A DNA stretch of 10,666 nt from CAYMRB01 sp964392615 (GTDB lineage Bacteria > Planctomycetota > UBA8108): NCBI GenBank assembly GCA_964392615.1, contig CAYMRB010000355.1, positions 1 through 10,666 on the forward strand. Reading direction: 5' to 3'. The translations under genes and the position numbers were made by a program. Positions 1 through 7,312 of the stretch are shown piece after piece. Each line of letters starts with the position of its first letter. Position 1 is the stretch's first letter. Under the pieces are notes generated by a model, which was given only the letters and a program-made list of their open reading frames with translations, had not been told where the DNA came from and searched no databases.

Positions 1-84
1 CGGAGTCGGAGTCGGAGTCGGAATCGGAGTCGGAATCGGGAGCGGAATCGGAGTCGGAGCCGGGATCGGAATCGGAGTCGGACG
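1..84. repeat. Degenerate hexanucleotide tandem array (CGGAGT/CGGAAT)
   Basis: Fourteen consecutive six-base units of the form CGG(A/G)(A/G)N fill the left end of the window, and the array probably continues beyond it. Most units are CGGAGT or CGGAAT; variants include CGGGAG, CGGAGC, CGGGAT and a final CGGACG. No stop codon occurs in any frame: the plus strand could encode Arg-Ser/Arg-Asn, and the minus strand Asp-Ser repeats. The unit length is a multiple of three, so copy-number change would not shift a frame. It lies upstream of the best start of the first gene, so I read it as intergenic. A C-terminal or linker Asp-Ser stretch of a gene lying outside the window cannot be excluded. Confidence 0.85.
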
Positions 85-92
85 GAGCGCGT

Positions 93-108
93 GGTGACAC
101 CCGTCACA
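93..108. promoter_or_regulatory. Putative CRP/FNR-family operator (GTGA-N6-TCAC)
   Basis: The bases GGTGACACCCGTCACA contain a perfect inverted repeat, GTGAC-ACCC-GTCAC, at 94-107. Read as a CRP-type site, it matches TGTGA-N6-TCACA at 9 of 10 defined positions; only the first T is G. It is centred near 100.5, about 68 bases upstream of the preferred GTG start at 169, a reasonable position for an activator or repressor site. I do not see a convincing -10/-35 pair between it and the gene. The match to the CRP/FNR family consensus is established knowledge; its use here is inference, and a chance palindrome remains possible. Confidence 0.4.
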
Positions 109-156
109 GTCGGCGTCTTCGCCGCGGGTTCCAATCGATGCGGTTCCCAATCGCTC

Positions 157-164
157 GGGAGGTG
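157..164 (+). promoter_or_regulatory. Shine-Dalgarno that decides the start of the first gene
   Basis: GGGAGGTG ends four bases before the in-frame GTG at 169. It is a much stronger ribosome-binding sequence than anything before the other in-frame GTG codons at 91 and 94, where only GGAG from the repeat array's edge is present. This supports translation starting at 169, just ahead of a short hydrophobic stretch. Confidence 0.65.
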
Positions 165-168
165 CACC

Positions 169-3100
169 GTGAGCTGGCTGACTGCCCTGTGCTGTATTCT
201 CGCCGCGGACGGCACCGGTGACCCTCCGGTGCGTGCGGACCGGCCGTACGCCGTGACGTTCTCGGCGCGCGATGCGCGTTTCGTGCGCCTGGTGATCCAG
301 CGCAGCTCATCCGGCCAAGCGTGCATCGACGAGCTCGAGGTGTACGCGCCGAAGGGAGAGGAGAACCTCGCGCTCGCTGAGCGCGGCTCGCGCGCGACCG
401 CTTCGTCGTGCCTTCGCGGCTATGCGATTCACCGTGTCGCGCACCTGAACGACGGTCGGTACGGCAACGACTTCAGCTGGATCGCTGCGACGACCCGCGA
501 GGAGTGGGCGCAGATCGAGCTGCCGGAGACGACGGCCGTCTCGAAGGTCATCTTGTCGCGCGATCGTCGGCGCCAGTACGCTGATCGGGTGCCGATCGCG
601 TTCGCGGTGCGTCTCTCGGTCGACGGCAAGCGATGGACGACCGTGCGCGAGATCGCGACGACGGCCGCGCCCGTCGCCCTCCGGCGGCGCCATCGCGGCT
701 TCTCCGCCGACGTGCCGCCACCGCCGCCTCCACCACCTCCTCCTCCTGAGGGCGGTTCGCACACGCAGCCGGCCGCGAGCGCGGCAGCGAAGCCTCGCTC
801 GCGTCGCGACTACGACGCGTCGCTGCGGGCCGCGATCCTCGGCGAAGAGCATGCGTGGCTCAAGACGTACGGTCGCGCCGACCTCAGCCCGCGCCTCGTG
901 CCATACAACGGCCGCGTGAAAGAGCATCCGCGTCACGTCGGGGACGACGTGCTGCCGCTGCCGCAGCTGTCGATCGCGCCGACGATCGACGGACGCCTCG
1001 ATGACGCGTGCTGGAACCGCGCCTCACGGGGTGTCGCCCGGGTCGCGTCCCCGTACGATTTCGACGCTGGGCCGCTCGTCGAGCATGCGGTACTCGCGGG
1101 AGTCGTCGGCGATGATCTCGTGCTCGGCATCCGGGCCGACCGCCTTCTCAGCCGCCATGTCGCCGTCGTGTCGCGGATCGATGGGGGCGGGGGCGGCGTG
1201 CTCGCGTGGAGTGCCGATGGGCCCGTCTTCGACACATACGAACGCGGCATGCGAACGGCGTCGCGGAAGATCGACGGCGCGTTCGATGCATCGTTGACTT
1301 GCTGCGAAGCGCGTCTGCCGCTCGCGCTCTTTCCCGACTGCAGGGCCTCGGGTCTTCGCGTCGGCCTCGGCATGGGTGGCAAGCACACGCCTGCCGTCGG
1401 GCGCGGCGTGACGCTCTTCTTCACCGACGTGGCGGTCGCAGCGTTGCCAGCCTGTCGCGATGGCGAGTTTCGGGTCCGCATCGCGGCTGCGCCCGAGGGG
1501 GAAGCCGTTCGCGTGCAGGGCAACGCGCCAGGGCTCGCGACCGGCATCGCCCTCGAGCCCGGCGAGTCGCGAACCGTCGCGGTTCGCGCGCGTGGCCCGA
1601 TCGGCCCCGAGCACGAGCTGCGTCTCTCGACGGACCGCGGCGACGACTGGACGCTCCACCTCTTCCGTTACGACCCTCTCGCTCGCACGCTGGACTTGAT
1701 GGCGGGGATGGTCGATCGCTTCGCGCTCGAGGGCATCGGCGTCGCGGCGGAGCGCCGTCAGCTGACCGAGCTCCGCGAGCTTCACGCGTCGCTGGTCACG
1801 GCGGCGCCGAGAGACCGTGCCGCCGAGCGTCGCGCTCTCCTCGATGCGCATGCGGCGAAGCGGCGGCTCTTCTTCCGCGATCCGGACCTCGCGCCGCTCG
1901 AGCGAATCCTGTTCGTCAAGCGCCACGCGTTCGAGCCGTCGCACAACTACAGCGTGCTGCTCGACTCGCCGTGGCGGCCCGGCGGCGGTGTGTACGCGCT
2001 CGACATTCCGCGTCGCGATGGTCGTCTCGACCCGAGCGCAGCGCTCGAGACGGAGCTCTTCGACGCGGGCGACGGCATTGCGCGCAATCCGATGGCGAGC
2101 TTCGACGCGACGCGCGTGTGGTTCGCGCACCGCGCGTCGCAGGGCGAGTACTTCCACGTGTTCGCGATGGAGGCGGACGGTGGGGGGCTGCAGCAGATCA
2201 CCGACGGACCGTTCCACGATTATTGGCCGTGCCCGCTGCCCGACGGCGGTCTCGCGTTTGTCTCGACGCGCTGCCGGGCGCGTTTCCTGTGTTGGCGACC
2301 GCAGGCCGCGGTGCTGTTTCGCATGGAAGCGGACGGCAGCGACATCCGTCCACTGTCGTTCGCCAACTTGAGCGAGTGGGGGCCGTCGGTGATGAGCGAC
2401 GGCCGCATCATCTGGCAGCGCTCGGAGTACATCGACAAGGGGGCCGACTTCAGCCACACACTGTGGAGCATCCGGCCGGACGGGACGATGCCACGCCTCG
2501 TGTTCGGCAACACGATCATCCAGCCGAACGGCTACGCCAACGGTCGCGAGGTCCCGGGCTCCGACGAGATTTGCTGCACGCTCGTGTCGCACTTCGGCGA
2601 CCTCAACGGGCCGATCGCGCTGGTCGACTTGAAGCGCGGGCCGTTCGACAAGGAGGCGATCCGCAGCATCACGCCGGAGGTGCCGTGGCCCGGCATGTGG
2701 CCGCGCGAGGAGTGCTTCCGCGATCCGGTGCCGATCGCGACCGACTACGTGCTGTGCTCGCACGCGGCGCAGCGGAAGTTCGGGCTGTGGGTGATCGATC
2801 GATTCGGCAACCGCGAGCTCCTGCACGAGGACGCGACGCTCGGCAGCATGTGCCCGACGCCGCTGCAGGCCGTTCCGGTGCCGCCGGTCATCAGCAACGA
2901 CGTGGCCAGGACGATCGAGGATCCGGATCCGATCGAGCTCGAGGACGGCCAGCTCGTCCTTCTCGACGTGTACCGAGGGCTCGAGCCGGCCGTGCCGCGC
3001 GGCGAGGTGAAGTACCTTCGCGTGGTCGAGGAAGTCCGGGCCGACTTGATCCAGCAATCGAACGGGGAGTACCAGAAGGACCACGAGCCGTTCACGCATT

Positions 3101-3813
3101 GGTATGCGACGCCGGTCGATCGCGTCAGCGGGCCGTACGGCTGGCCGTCGTACGTCGCGAAGGCGACGTGGGGTCTCGCGCCGGTCGAGGCGGATGGATC
3201 GGCGAACTTCTTCGCACCGGCGGGGAAGACGCTCTATCTCCAGGCGCTGGACGAGGACTACAACGAGCTGCAGCGCATGCGCAGCGTCGTGCAGCTGCAG
3301 CCGGGCGAGAAGCGCAGCTGTGTCGGCTGCCACGAGGGACGAGGCGAGGCGCCGCCGGCTGTTCGGCCGCTTGCGCTCCGTCGCGCGCCAAGCGCGCTCG
3401 AGGAGCCTCCGTGGGGGGCGGGACCTCTCGACTACGCGCGCGTCGTGCAGCCTGTCTGGGACGCGAAGTGCGTGCGATGCCACGGCCCCGACGATGACGG
3501 CGGCATCGATCTGACGGCGACGCTCGACGCGGATCGCGTGCCGGCCTCGTACCGCACGCTCATCTCGCAGGGATGGATCCACGTGCTCGATTGCGGCTAC
3601 AACTCCGGCGGCAACGAGAAGCGCGCACCGCTGACGTTCGGCACGCTGCACAGCAAGCTGTGGAAGGTGCTCGACGCGGGACACTACGATGTCCAGCTCA
3701 GCGTGGAAGACAAGCGGCGGATCAAGTGCTGGACCGACATGAACGCACCACTGTGGCCCGACTACATCTTCCGCGCTGATCGGCCGGGCGTGGCGTCGGG
3801 GCGCCGTCCGTAG
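169..3813 (+). CDS. Secreted diheme beta-propeller protein with discoidin-like and CBM9-like domains (hydrazine synthase alpha-like family)
   Basis: Starting at GTG 169 the protein has 1214 residues; the frame is open further upstream, with alternative GTG starts at 91/94. A short hydrophobic segment (about residues 2-13) suggests export. Residues about 25-165 look like an F5/8-type C (discoidin) carbohydrate-binding region, with the LNDGRYGN motif. Eleven prolines (183-193) form a linker. About 264-430 is CBM9-like (PTIDGRLDDACW). From about 565 to 1000 comes a TolB/PD40-type beta-propeller with repeated blades (MEADGGGLQQITDG, EWGPSVMSDGRI), resembling the middle domain of hydrazine synthase alpha. 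Two c-type heme motifs follow, CVGCH (1051-1055) and CVRCH (1101-1105), with His1172 a candidate distal ligand. No other hydrazine synthase subunit is nearby, so hydrazine synthesis is not proposed. A role in periplasmic or surface redox chemistry linked to glycan binding is inference. It is probably co-transcribed with the following GH106-like gene, 34 bp downstream. Confidence 0.85.
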   Translation: MSWLTALCCILAADGTGDPPVRADRPYAVTFSARDARFVRLVIQRSSSGQACIDELEVYAPKGEENLALAERGSRATASSCLRGYAIHRVAHLNDGRYGNDFSWIAATTREEWAQIELPETTAVSKVILSRDRRRQYADRVPIAFAVRLSVDGKRWTTVREIATTAAPVALRRRHRGFSADVPPPPPPPPPPPEGGSHTQPAASAAAKPRSRRDYDASLRAAILGEEHAWLKTYGRADLSPRLVPYNGRVKEHPRHVGDDVLPLPQLSIAPTIDGRLDDACWNRASRGVARVASPYDFDAGPLVEHAVLAGVVGDDLVLGIRADRLLSRHVAVVSRIDGGGGGVLAWSADGPVFDTYERGMRTASRKIDGAFDASLTCCEARLPLALFPDCRASGLRVGLGMGGKHTPAVGRGVTLFFTDVAVAALPACRDGEFRVRIAAAPEGEAVRVQGNAPGLATGIALEPGESRTVAVRARGPIGPEHELRLSTDRGDDWTLHLFRYDPLARTLDLMAGMVDRFALEGIGVAAERRQLTELRELHASLVTAAPRDRAAERRALLDAHAAKRRLFFRDPDLAPLERILFVKRHAFEPSHNYSVLLDSPWRPGGGVYALDIPRRDGRLDPSAALETELFDAGDGIARNPMASFDATRVWFAHRASQGEYFHVFAMEADGGGLQQITDGPFHDYWPCPLPDGGLAFVSTRCRARFLCWRPQAAVLFRMEADGSDIRPLSFANLSEWGPSVMSDGRIIWQRSEYIDKGADFSHTLWSIRPDGTMPRLVFGNTIIQPNGYANGREVPGSDEICCTLVSHFGDLNGPIALVDLKRGPFDKEAIRSITPEVPWPGMWPREECFRDPVPIATDYVLCSHAAQRKFGLWVIDRFGNRELLHEDATLGSMCPTPLQAVPVPPVISNDVARTIEDPDPIELEDGQLVLLDVYRGLEPAVPRGEVKYLRVVEEVRADLIQQSNGEYQKDHEPFTHWYATPVDRVSGPYGWPSYVAKATWGLAPVEADGSANFFAPAGKTLYLQALDEDYNELQRMRSVVQLQPGEKRSCVGCHEGRGEAPPAVRPLALRRAPSALEEPPWGAGPLDYARVVQPVWDAKCVRCHGPDDDGGIDLTATLDADRVPASYRTLISQGWIHVLDCGYNSGGNEKRAPLTFGTLHSKLWKVLDAGHYDVQLSVEDKRRIKCWTDMNAPLWPDYIFRADRPGVASGRRP
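715..747 (+). repeat. Poly-proline linker tract (11 Pro codons)
   Basis: Eleven successive proline codons (CCG, CCA and CCT mixed) encode a rigid linker between the discoidin-like region and the CBM9-like/propeller body of the first protein. Mixed codon use argues against a recent slippage expansion. Confidence 0.9.
3319..3333 (+). other. First c-type heme attachment motif (CVGCH)
   Basis: Codons for Cys-Val-Gly-Cys-His (residues 1051-1055 from the 169 start) give a canonical CxxCH site for covalent heme attachment after export. The next residues are Glu-Gly-Arg-Gly. As I recall, the first heme of anammox hydrazine synthase alpha has a tyrosine four residues after the motif histidine acting as an iron ligand; here that position is glycine. 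Confidence 0.85.
3469..3483 (+). other. Second c-type heme attachment motif (CVRCH)
   Basis: Codons for Cys-Val-Arg-Cys-His (residues 1101-1105) are followed by Gly-Pro-Asp, as in many planctomycete cytochrome-like domains that read CxxCHGP. The segment after it ends in a GHYDVQLS stretch with His1172, a possible second axial ligand, and a conserved-looking Trp-Thr-Asp-Met-Asn-Ala-Pro close. Confidence 0.85.
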
Positions 3814-3837
3814 CCGCCGCGGGAACGCAGCTGCTCG

Positions 3838-3845
3838 AGGAGGAA
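3838..3845 (+). promoter_or_regulatory. Strong Shine-Dalgarno of the GH106-like gene
   Basis: AGGAGGAA is a near-perfect anti-16S match, with its AGGAGG core ending four bases before the ATG at 3848. With only 34 bases between the previous stop and this ATG, and no hairpin or T-run in the gap, it supports a two-gene operon with efficient independent initiation of the second gene. Confidence 0.85.
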
Positions 3846-3847
3846 CG

Positions 3848-6800
3848 ATGCTCGCACGAGGTCACGGCTCGAGGTCCGCGGTGCGCTCGACTGCGCTCGC
3901 GTTATGCACGTTCGCTGCGCTCGTCTCTGTCTCGATCTCGGCCCGTGGCGGGGATTCGTCCTTCAGCGACCCGGCGCGGGTGATCGCTCCGCCGGCCCAC
4001 GCGGTCGGATTCCCATCTCGCGCCCCGGACCTCGACGCGGCACCGGGGTTTCGGGATCCTCCGCCGGGGTACGGCATCGTGCCGTTCTTCTGGTGGCTCG
4101 GCGATCCGCTCACGCGCGAGCGCCTCGCTTGGCAGCTCGAGCAGATGGACGGCATGGGGATCGCCGGCTTCCAGATCAACTACGCCCACTCCGATCAGGG
4201 CGGTCGCAGCTGGGGACTGACGTATCCGAGCGAGCCGCCGCTCTTTTCCGACGCGTGGTGGAAGCTGACCGACTGGTTTCTGAGCGCGGCGAAGAAGCAA
4301 GGCGCCGGCATCAGCCTGAGCGACTACACGCTCGGTTTCGGGCAGGGGTGGTTCGTCGACGAGATCTTGCGGGAGCATCCCGAAGTCACCGGCATGCGCC
4401 TGCGCATGAACGCGGACGGCCAGGTCAGCGCCGAGACCGTCCCGTGGTCGCTGAACCCGATGCATCCGCAGTCGGGCAAGCTTTACGCCGATGCGTTCTT
4501 CGGGCGGTTCGATCGAATGTTCCCGGGCGAGGGCGGCAAGGGCCTGAACTTCTTTTTTTCCGACGAGCTCGGATTCGGCGTCGACGGTCGCCTCTGGTCG
4601 TCGCACTTCGCAGCGGAGTTCCGCCGGCGCAAGGGCTACGACATCACGCCGGAGCTCCCCGCGCTGTTCAAGGACATCGGGCCACGCACGCCGAAGGTCC
4701 GGCTCGACTACCGCGACGTGCTCGTCTCCCTCAGCGAAGAGGGCTTCTTCAAGCCGGTCTTCGACTGGCATCAGCGACGCGGGATGATCCTGGGCTGCGA
4801 TCACGGCGGCCGTGGCAAGCGCGTCGACGAGTTCGGCGATTACTTCCGCACTCAGCGCTGGAATCAGGGGCCGGGCGCCGACCAGCCGCGGTTCGGCAAG
4901 GATCTGATCAAGGCCAAGGTGGCGGCCTCGATCGCGCACCTCTACCAGCGTCCGCGCGTCTGGTTGGAGGGCTTCTACGGCAGCGGGTGGGGAACGACGT
5001 CGGCCAGCCTCGTCGACGGGACTTTCGCGAACTACGCGATGGGTTTCAACCTGCTCGGCCTGCATGGCATGTACTACTCGACCCACGGTGGCTGGTGGGA
5101 GTGGGCGCCGCCGGACAACACGTTCCGCATGCCGTACTGGAGGCACCTGCGCGGATTCATGACCTGCCAGCAGCGGCTCGCGTACCTGCTGAGCCAGGGC
5201 GATCACCGCTGCGACGTCGCGATCCTGTATCCAGTCGCGCCGCTGGAGGCCGGCCTCGACGGTTCGGAAGCGGTGCGAGCGGCGTTCGGCACGGCGCACG
5301 AGATCTACGCGCAGGGAATCGACTTCGACTTCATCGACTTCGAGTCCGTCGCGCGCGCGGAGGTCGCCGGCAACGAACTGCGCGTGTCCGGCGAGAGGTA
5401 TCGCGCGCTGATCCTGCCCGGCATGCGAGCCGTGCGGCACTCGACGCTCGTGAAGGCGGTCGCGTTCCGACGCGCGGGCGGCGTCGTGCTGGCGGTCGGT
5501 GCGCTGCCGGAAGCGAGCGATCGCGTCGGTCGCGACGATCCCGCGGTCGCCGCGATGGTGCAGGAGCTATTTCCCGACGGACCGACGGCCGATGTCGTCG
5601 CGCGCATTCCCTTCCGCGACTACGAGGGACCCGGCTACGTCCTGCATCGCCGCATCGGTCCGCGCGACGTGTACGCGATCTACGACGCACCGCAGGGCGT
5701 CGACGTCCGCTTTCGGGCGCGCGGGCGCGTCGAGCTCTGGGACCCGTGGACCGGCGCGATGCGGCCGCTCGCCGTGACGTCGCAGGACGCGAGCGGTACG
5801 CGGCTGAAGCTGCCGCTCGGGAAGAAGGAGCTGCAGCTGATCGTGTTCGGGCCGGGTGTGCCGATCCGTGTCGGGGACGCCGTCGCGGCCGCAAGCGACT
5901 CGATATCGCTCGACGGCCCGTGGGAGTTCGAGCTGCAGCCGACGCTGGACAACCGCTTCGGCGACTTCCACTGGCCGCCGACGCCGACGCGGATCGGCGC
6001 CGAGGCACGACGGATGAAGTACGCCGACGAGACGCGGCCCGATCCCGGCTGGCAGGATCCGCAGCTCGACGACTCGGAGTGGCGCGACGTGACCTGCGGT
6101 TTCGGGCCGCGCTTCTGGAAGCTCGGCCCGCTGCCGGACAGCGCCGAGGCGGACGCCGCGCTGTCGCGTCTTCGCGCGATCGATCCCGCGCGACCCGTGA
6201 CGATCGCGGAGAAGGTCTACCGCTGGCAGCCGTACGAGTTCTCGTGGCGCTACGGGATCGAGGACGATTGCGGCCACCAGGGCTACCACGGACTGAAGAT
6301 CCGCGTGGCGGATGATCTCATCGGCCTCGGCGGCATCCGCCACGGTCATCCCCGTTGCCGTCGCGCGCCGGAGGCGGGCGGCAAACGGTACTACCTCTGG
6401 ACGTCCGTGTACGCATCGACGAGCGGCGACGTGCCGATCTCTCGAGGCGGGCTGCAGCCGACGGCAGCATGGCTCCACGGTGCGCCACTTGACGCCTCGA
6501 GTCGTTCAGCGACGTTGCGGGTCGGATCGAACCCGCTGCTGCTGCGCTACGACGGAGCGGGCCGCGGATGGATCGTGTTCGGATCTCGCGGCTCCGGCGA
6601 ATCAGGCGCGTCGGCGCTGCCGTGGAACGTCGACCTGGCCTCCCGCTGGTATCGGGACGCCGATCGCCTGCCGTTCGACACGCGACCACAGATCGCACAG
6701 CCGGCGGGTTGGTACCGTTTCGTGTCGCCGCCGGGACTGCGGGGGCTGACGATTCCGACGCGGGGACGCGTGCGCGCGTGGGCGGCTGGGGAAGAGCTGG

Positions 6801-7303
6801 CGGTTCGCGCGAGCGATGGGCTCGCGGCGGTGGAGATTCCGCAGCCGTCGCGGCGACCGGTCGTGGTGGCCCTTCGCGTCGAGCAGGCGCGCGGCGACTA
6901 TGGCGGCGCAGCGTTCAACGACTACTTGCGTCTCGACTGCGGCGTCGGCGAGCTCGCGGCAGGCGATTGGTCGAAGCGAGGCGTCCTCGCGACGTACTCC
7001 GGCGGCGCGTGGTATCGCCGGACGATCCGTCTGACGGCCGAGCAGGTCGCCGGCAGCGTGACGCTGGATCTCGGCGCGGTCGCAGCGTCGGCCGAGGTGA
7101 TCGTCAACGGAGAGCCCGCCGGCATTCGAGTCGCACCGCCCTGGCGGCTCGACATCTCATCGCTCGTGCGAGCCGGCGACAACCATCTCGAGATCCTCGT
7201 GTGCAACACGCTCGCGAATCACTGGGTGACGATTCCGACGCACTATCGAGGCTCGACAACCTCGGGCTTGCTCGGCCCGGTGCGGCTGATGACCCGAAGA
7301 TGA
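3848..7303 (+). CDS. Secreted GH106-like glycoside hydrolase (probable alpha-L-rhamnosidase)
   Basis: This 1151-residue protein begins with a classical signal peptide: arginines, then a hydrophobic stretch ending in SVSISA near residue 32. The N-terminal part (about 60-420) reads as a GH106-type TIM-barrel, with PFFWWLGDPLTRERLAWQLEQM, a GLTYPSEPPLFSDAWW stretch and a GFGQGWFVDEIL stretch. Two acidic motifs are likely catalytic: FFSDELG (Glu240) and VWLEGFYG (Glu374). Their 134-residue spacing is close to that I recall for the catalytic glutamates of Bacteroides BT0986. An amidotransferase-like fold follows at about 456-560 (DVAILYPVAPLE). Beta-sandwich domains run from about 689 to the end (LDGPWEFEL, then a galactose-binding-type module closing with SGLLGPVRL). 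Family GH106 enzymes release L-rhamnose from pectic and other glycans. It follows the diheme protein in a probable operon. Specificity for rhamnose is inferred from family only. Confidence 0.8.
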   Translation: MLARGHGSRSAVRSTALALCTFAALVSVSISARGGDSSFSDPARVIAPPAHAVGFPSRAPDLDAAPGFRDPPPGYGIVPFFWWLGDPLTRERLAWQLEQMDGMGIAGFQINYAHSDQGGRSWGLTYPSEPPLFSDAWWKLTDWFLSAAKKQGAGISLSDYTLGFGQGWFVDEILREHPEVTGMRLRMNADGQVSAETVPWSLNPMHPQSGKLYADAFFGRFDRMFPGEGGKGLNFFFSDELGFGVDGRLWSSHFAAEFRRRKGYDITPELPALFKDIGPRTPKVRLDYRDVLVSLSEEGFFKPVFDWHQRRGMILGCDHGGRGKRVDEFGDYFRTQRWNQGPGADQPRFGKDLIKAKVAASIAHLYQRPRVWLEGFYGSGWGTTSASLVDGTFANYAMGFNLLGLHGMYYSTHGGWWEWAPPDNTFRMPYWRHLRGFMTCQQRLAYLLSQGDHRCDVAILYPVAPLEAGLDGSEAVRAAFGTAHEIYAQGIDFDFIDFESVARAEVAGNELRVSGERYRALILPGMRAVRHSTLVKAVAFRRAGGVVLAVGALPEASDRVGRDDPAVAAMVQELFPDGPTADVVARIPFRDYEGPGYVLHRRIGPRDVYAIYDAPQGVDVRFRARGRVELWDPWTGAMRPLAVTSQDASGTRLKLPLGKKELQLIVFGPGVPIRVGDAVAAASDSISLDGPWEFELQPTLDNRFGDFHWPPTPTRIGAEARRMKYADETRPDPGWQDPQLDDSEWRDVTCGFGPRFWKLGPLPDSAEADAALSRLRAIDPARPVTIAEKVYRWQPYEFSWRYGIEDDCGHQGYHGLKIRVADDLIGLGGIRHGHPRCRRAPEAGGKRYYLWTSVYASTSGDVPISRGGLQPTAAWLHGAPLDASSRSATLRVGSNPLLLRYDGAGRGWIVFGSRGSGESGASALPWNVDLASRWYRDADRLPFDTRPQIAQPAGWYRFVSPPGLRGLTIPTRGRVRAWAAGEELAVRASDGLAAVEIPQPSRRPVVVALRVEQARGDYGGAAFNDYLRLDCGVGELAAGDWSKRGVLATYSGGAWYRRTIRLTAEQVAGSVTLDLGAVAASAEVIVNGEPAGIRVAPPWRLDISSLVRAGDNHLEILVCNTLANHWVTIPTHYRGSTTSGLLGPVRLMTRR

Positions 7304-7312
7304 CACACGGGG

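Noticed and set aside
1..84. CRISPR array
   Set aside because: The units are six bases long and contiguous with no spacers; this is a simple tandem repeat.
1206..3497. 763-codon plus-strand frame overlapping the diheme protein gene, and a similar 803-codon frame at 3904-6315 within the GH106-like gene
   Set aside because: Both are arginine-rich frame-shadows of the true genes. They do not have a good ribosome-binding site or any motif.
1024..3684. 886-codon open frame on the minus strand, antisense to the diheme protein gene
   Set aside because: Its translation is rich in Arg, Ala and His with no recognisable domain or signal peptide, and it mirrors a well-supported gene. Long antisense frames are expected at this GC content.
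169..3813. True anammox hydrazine synthase subunit
   Set aside because: No beta or gamma subunit genes are present, carbohydrate-binding domains are fused on, and the neighbours are glycosidases. Similarity to the alpha-subunit family does not imply hydrazine chemistry.
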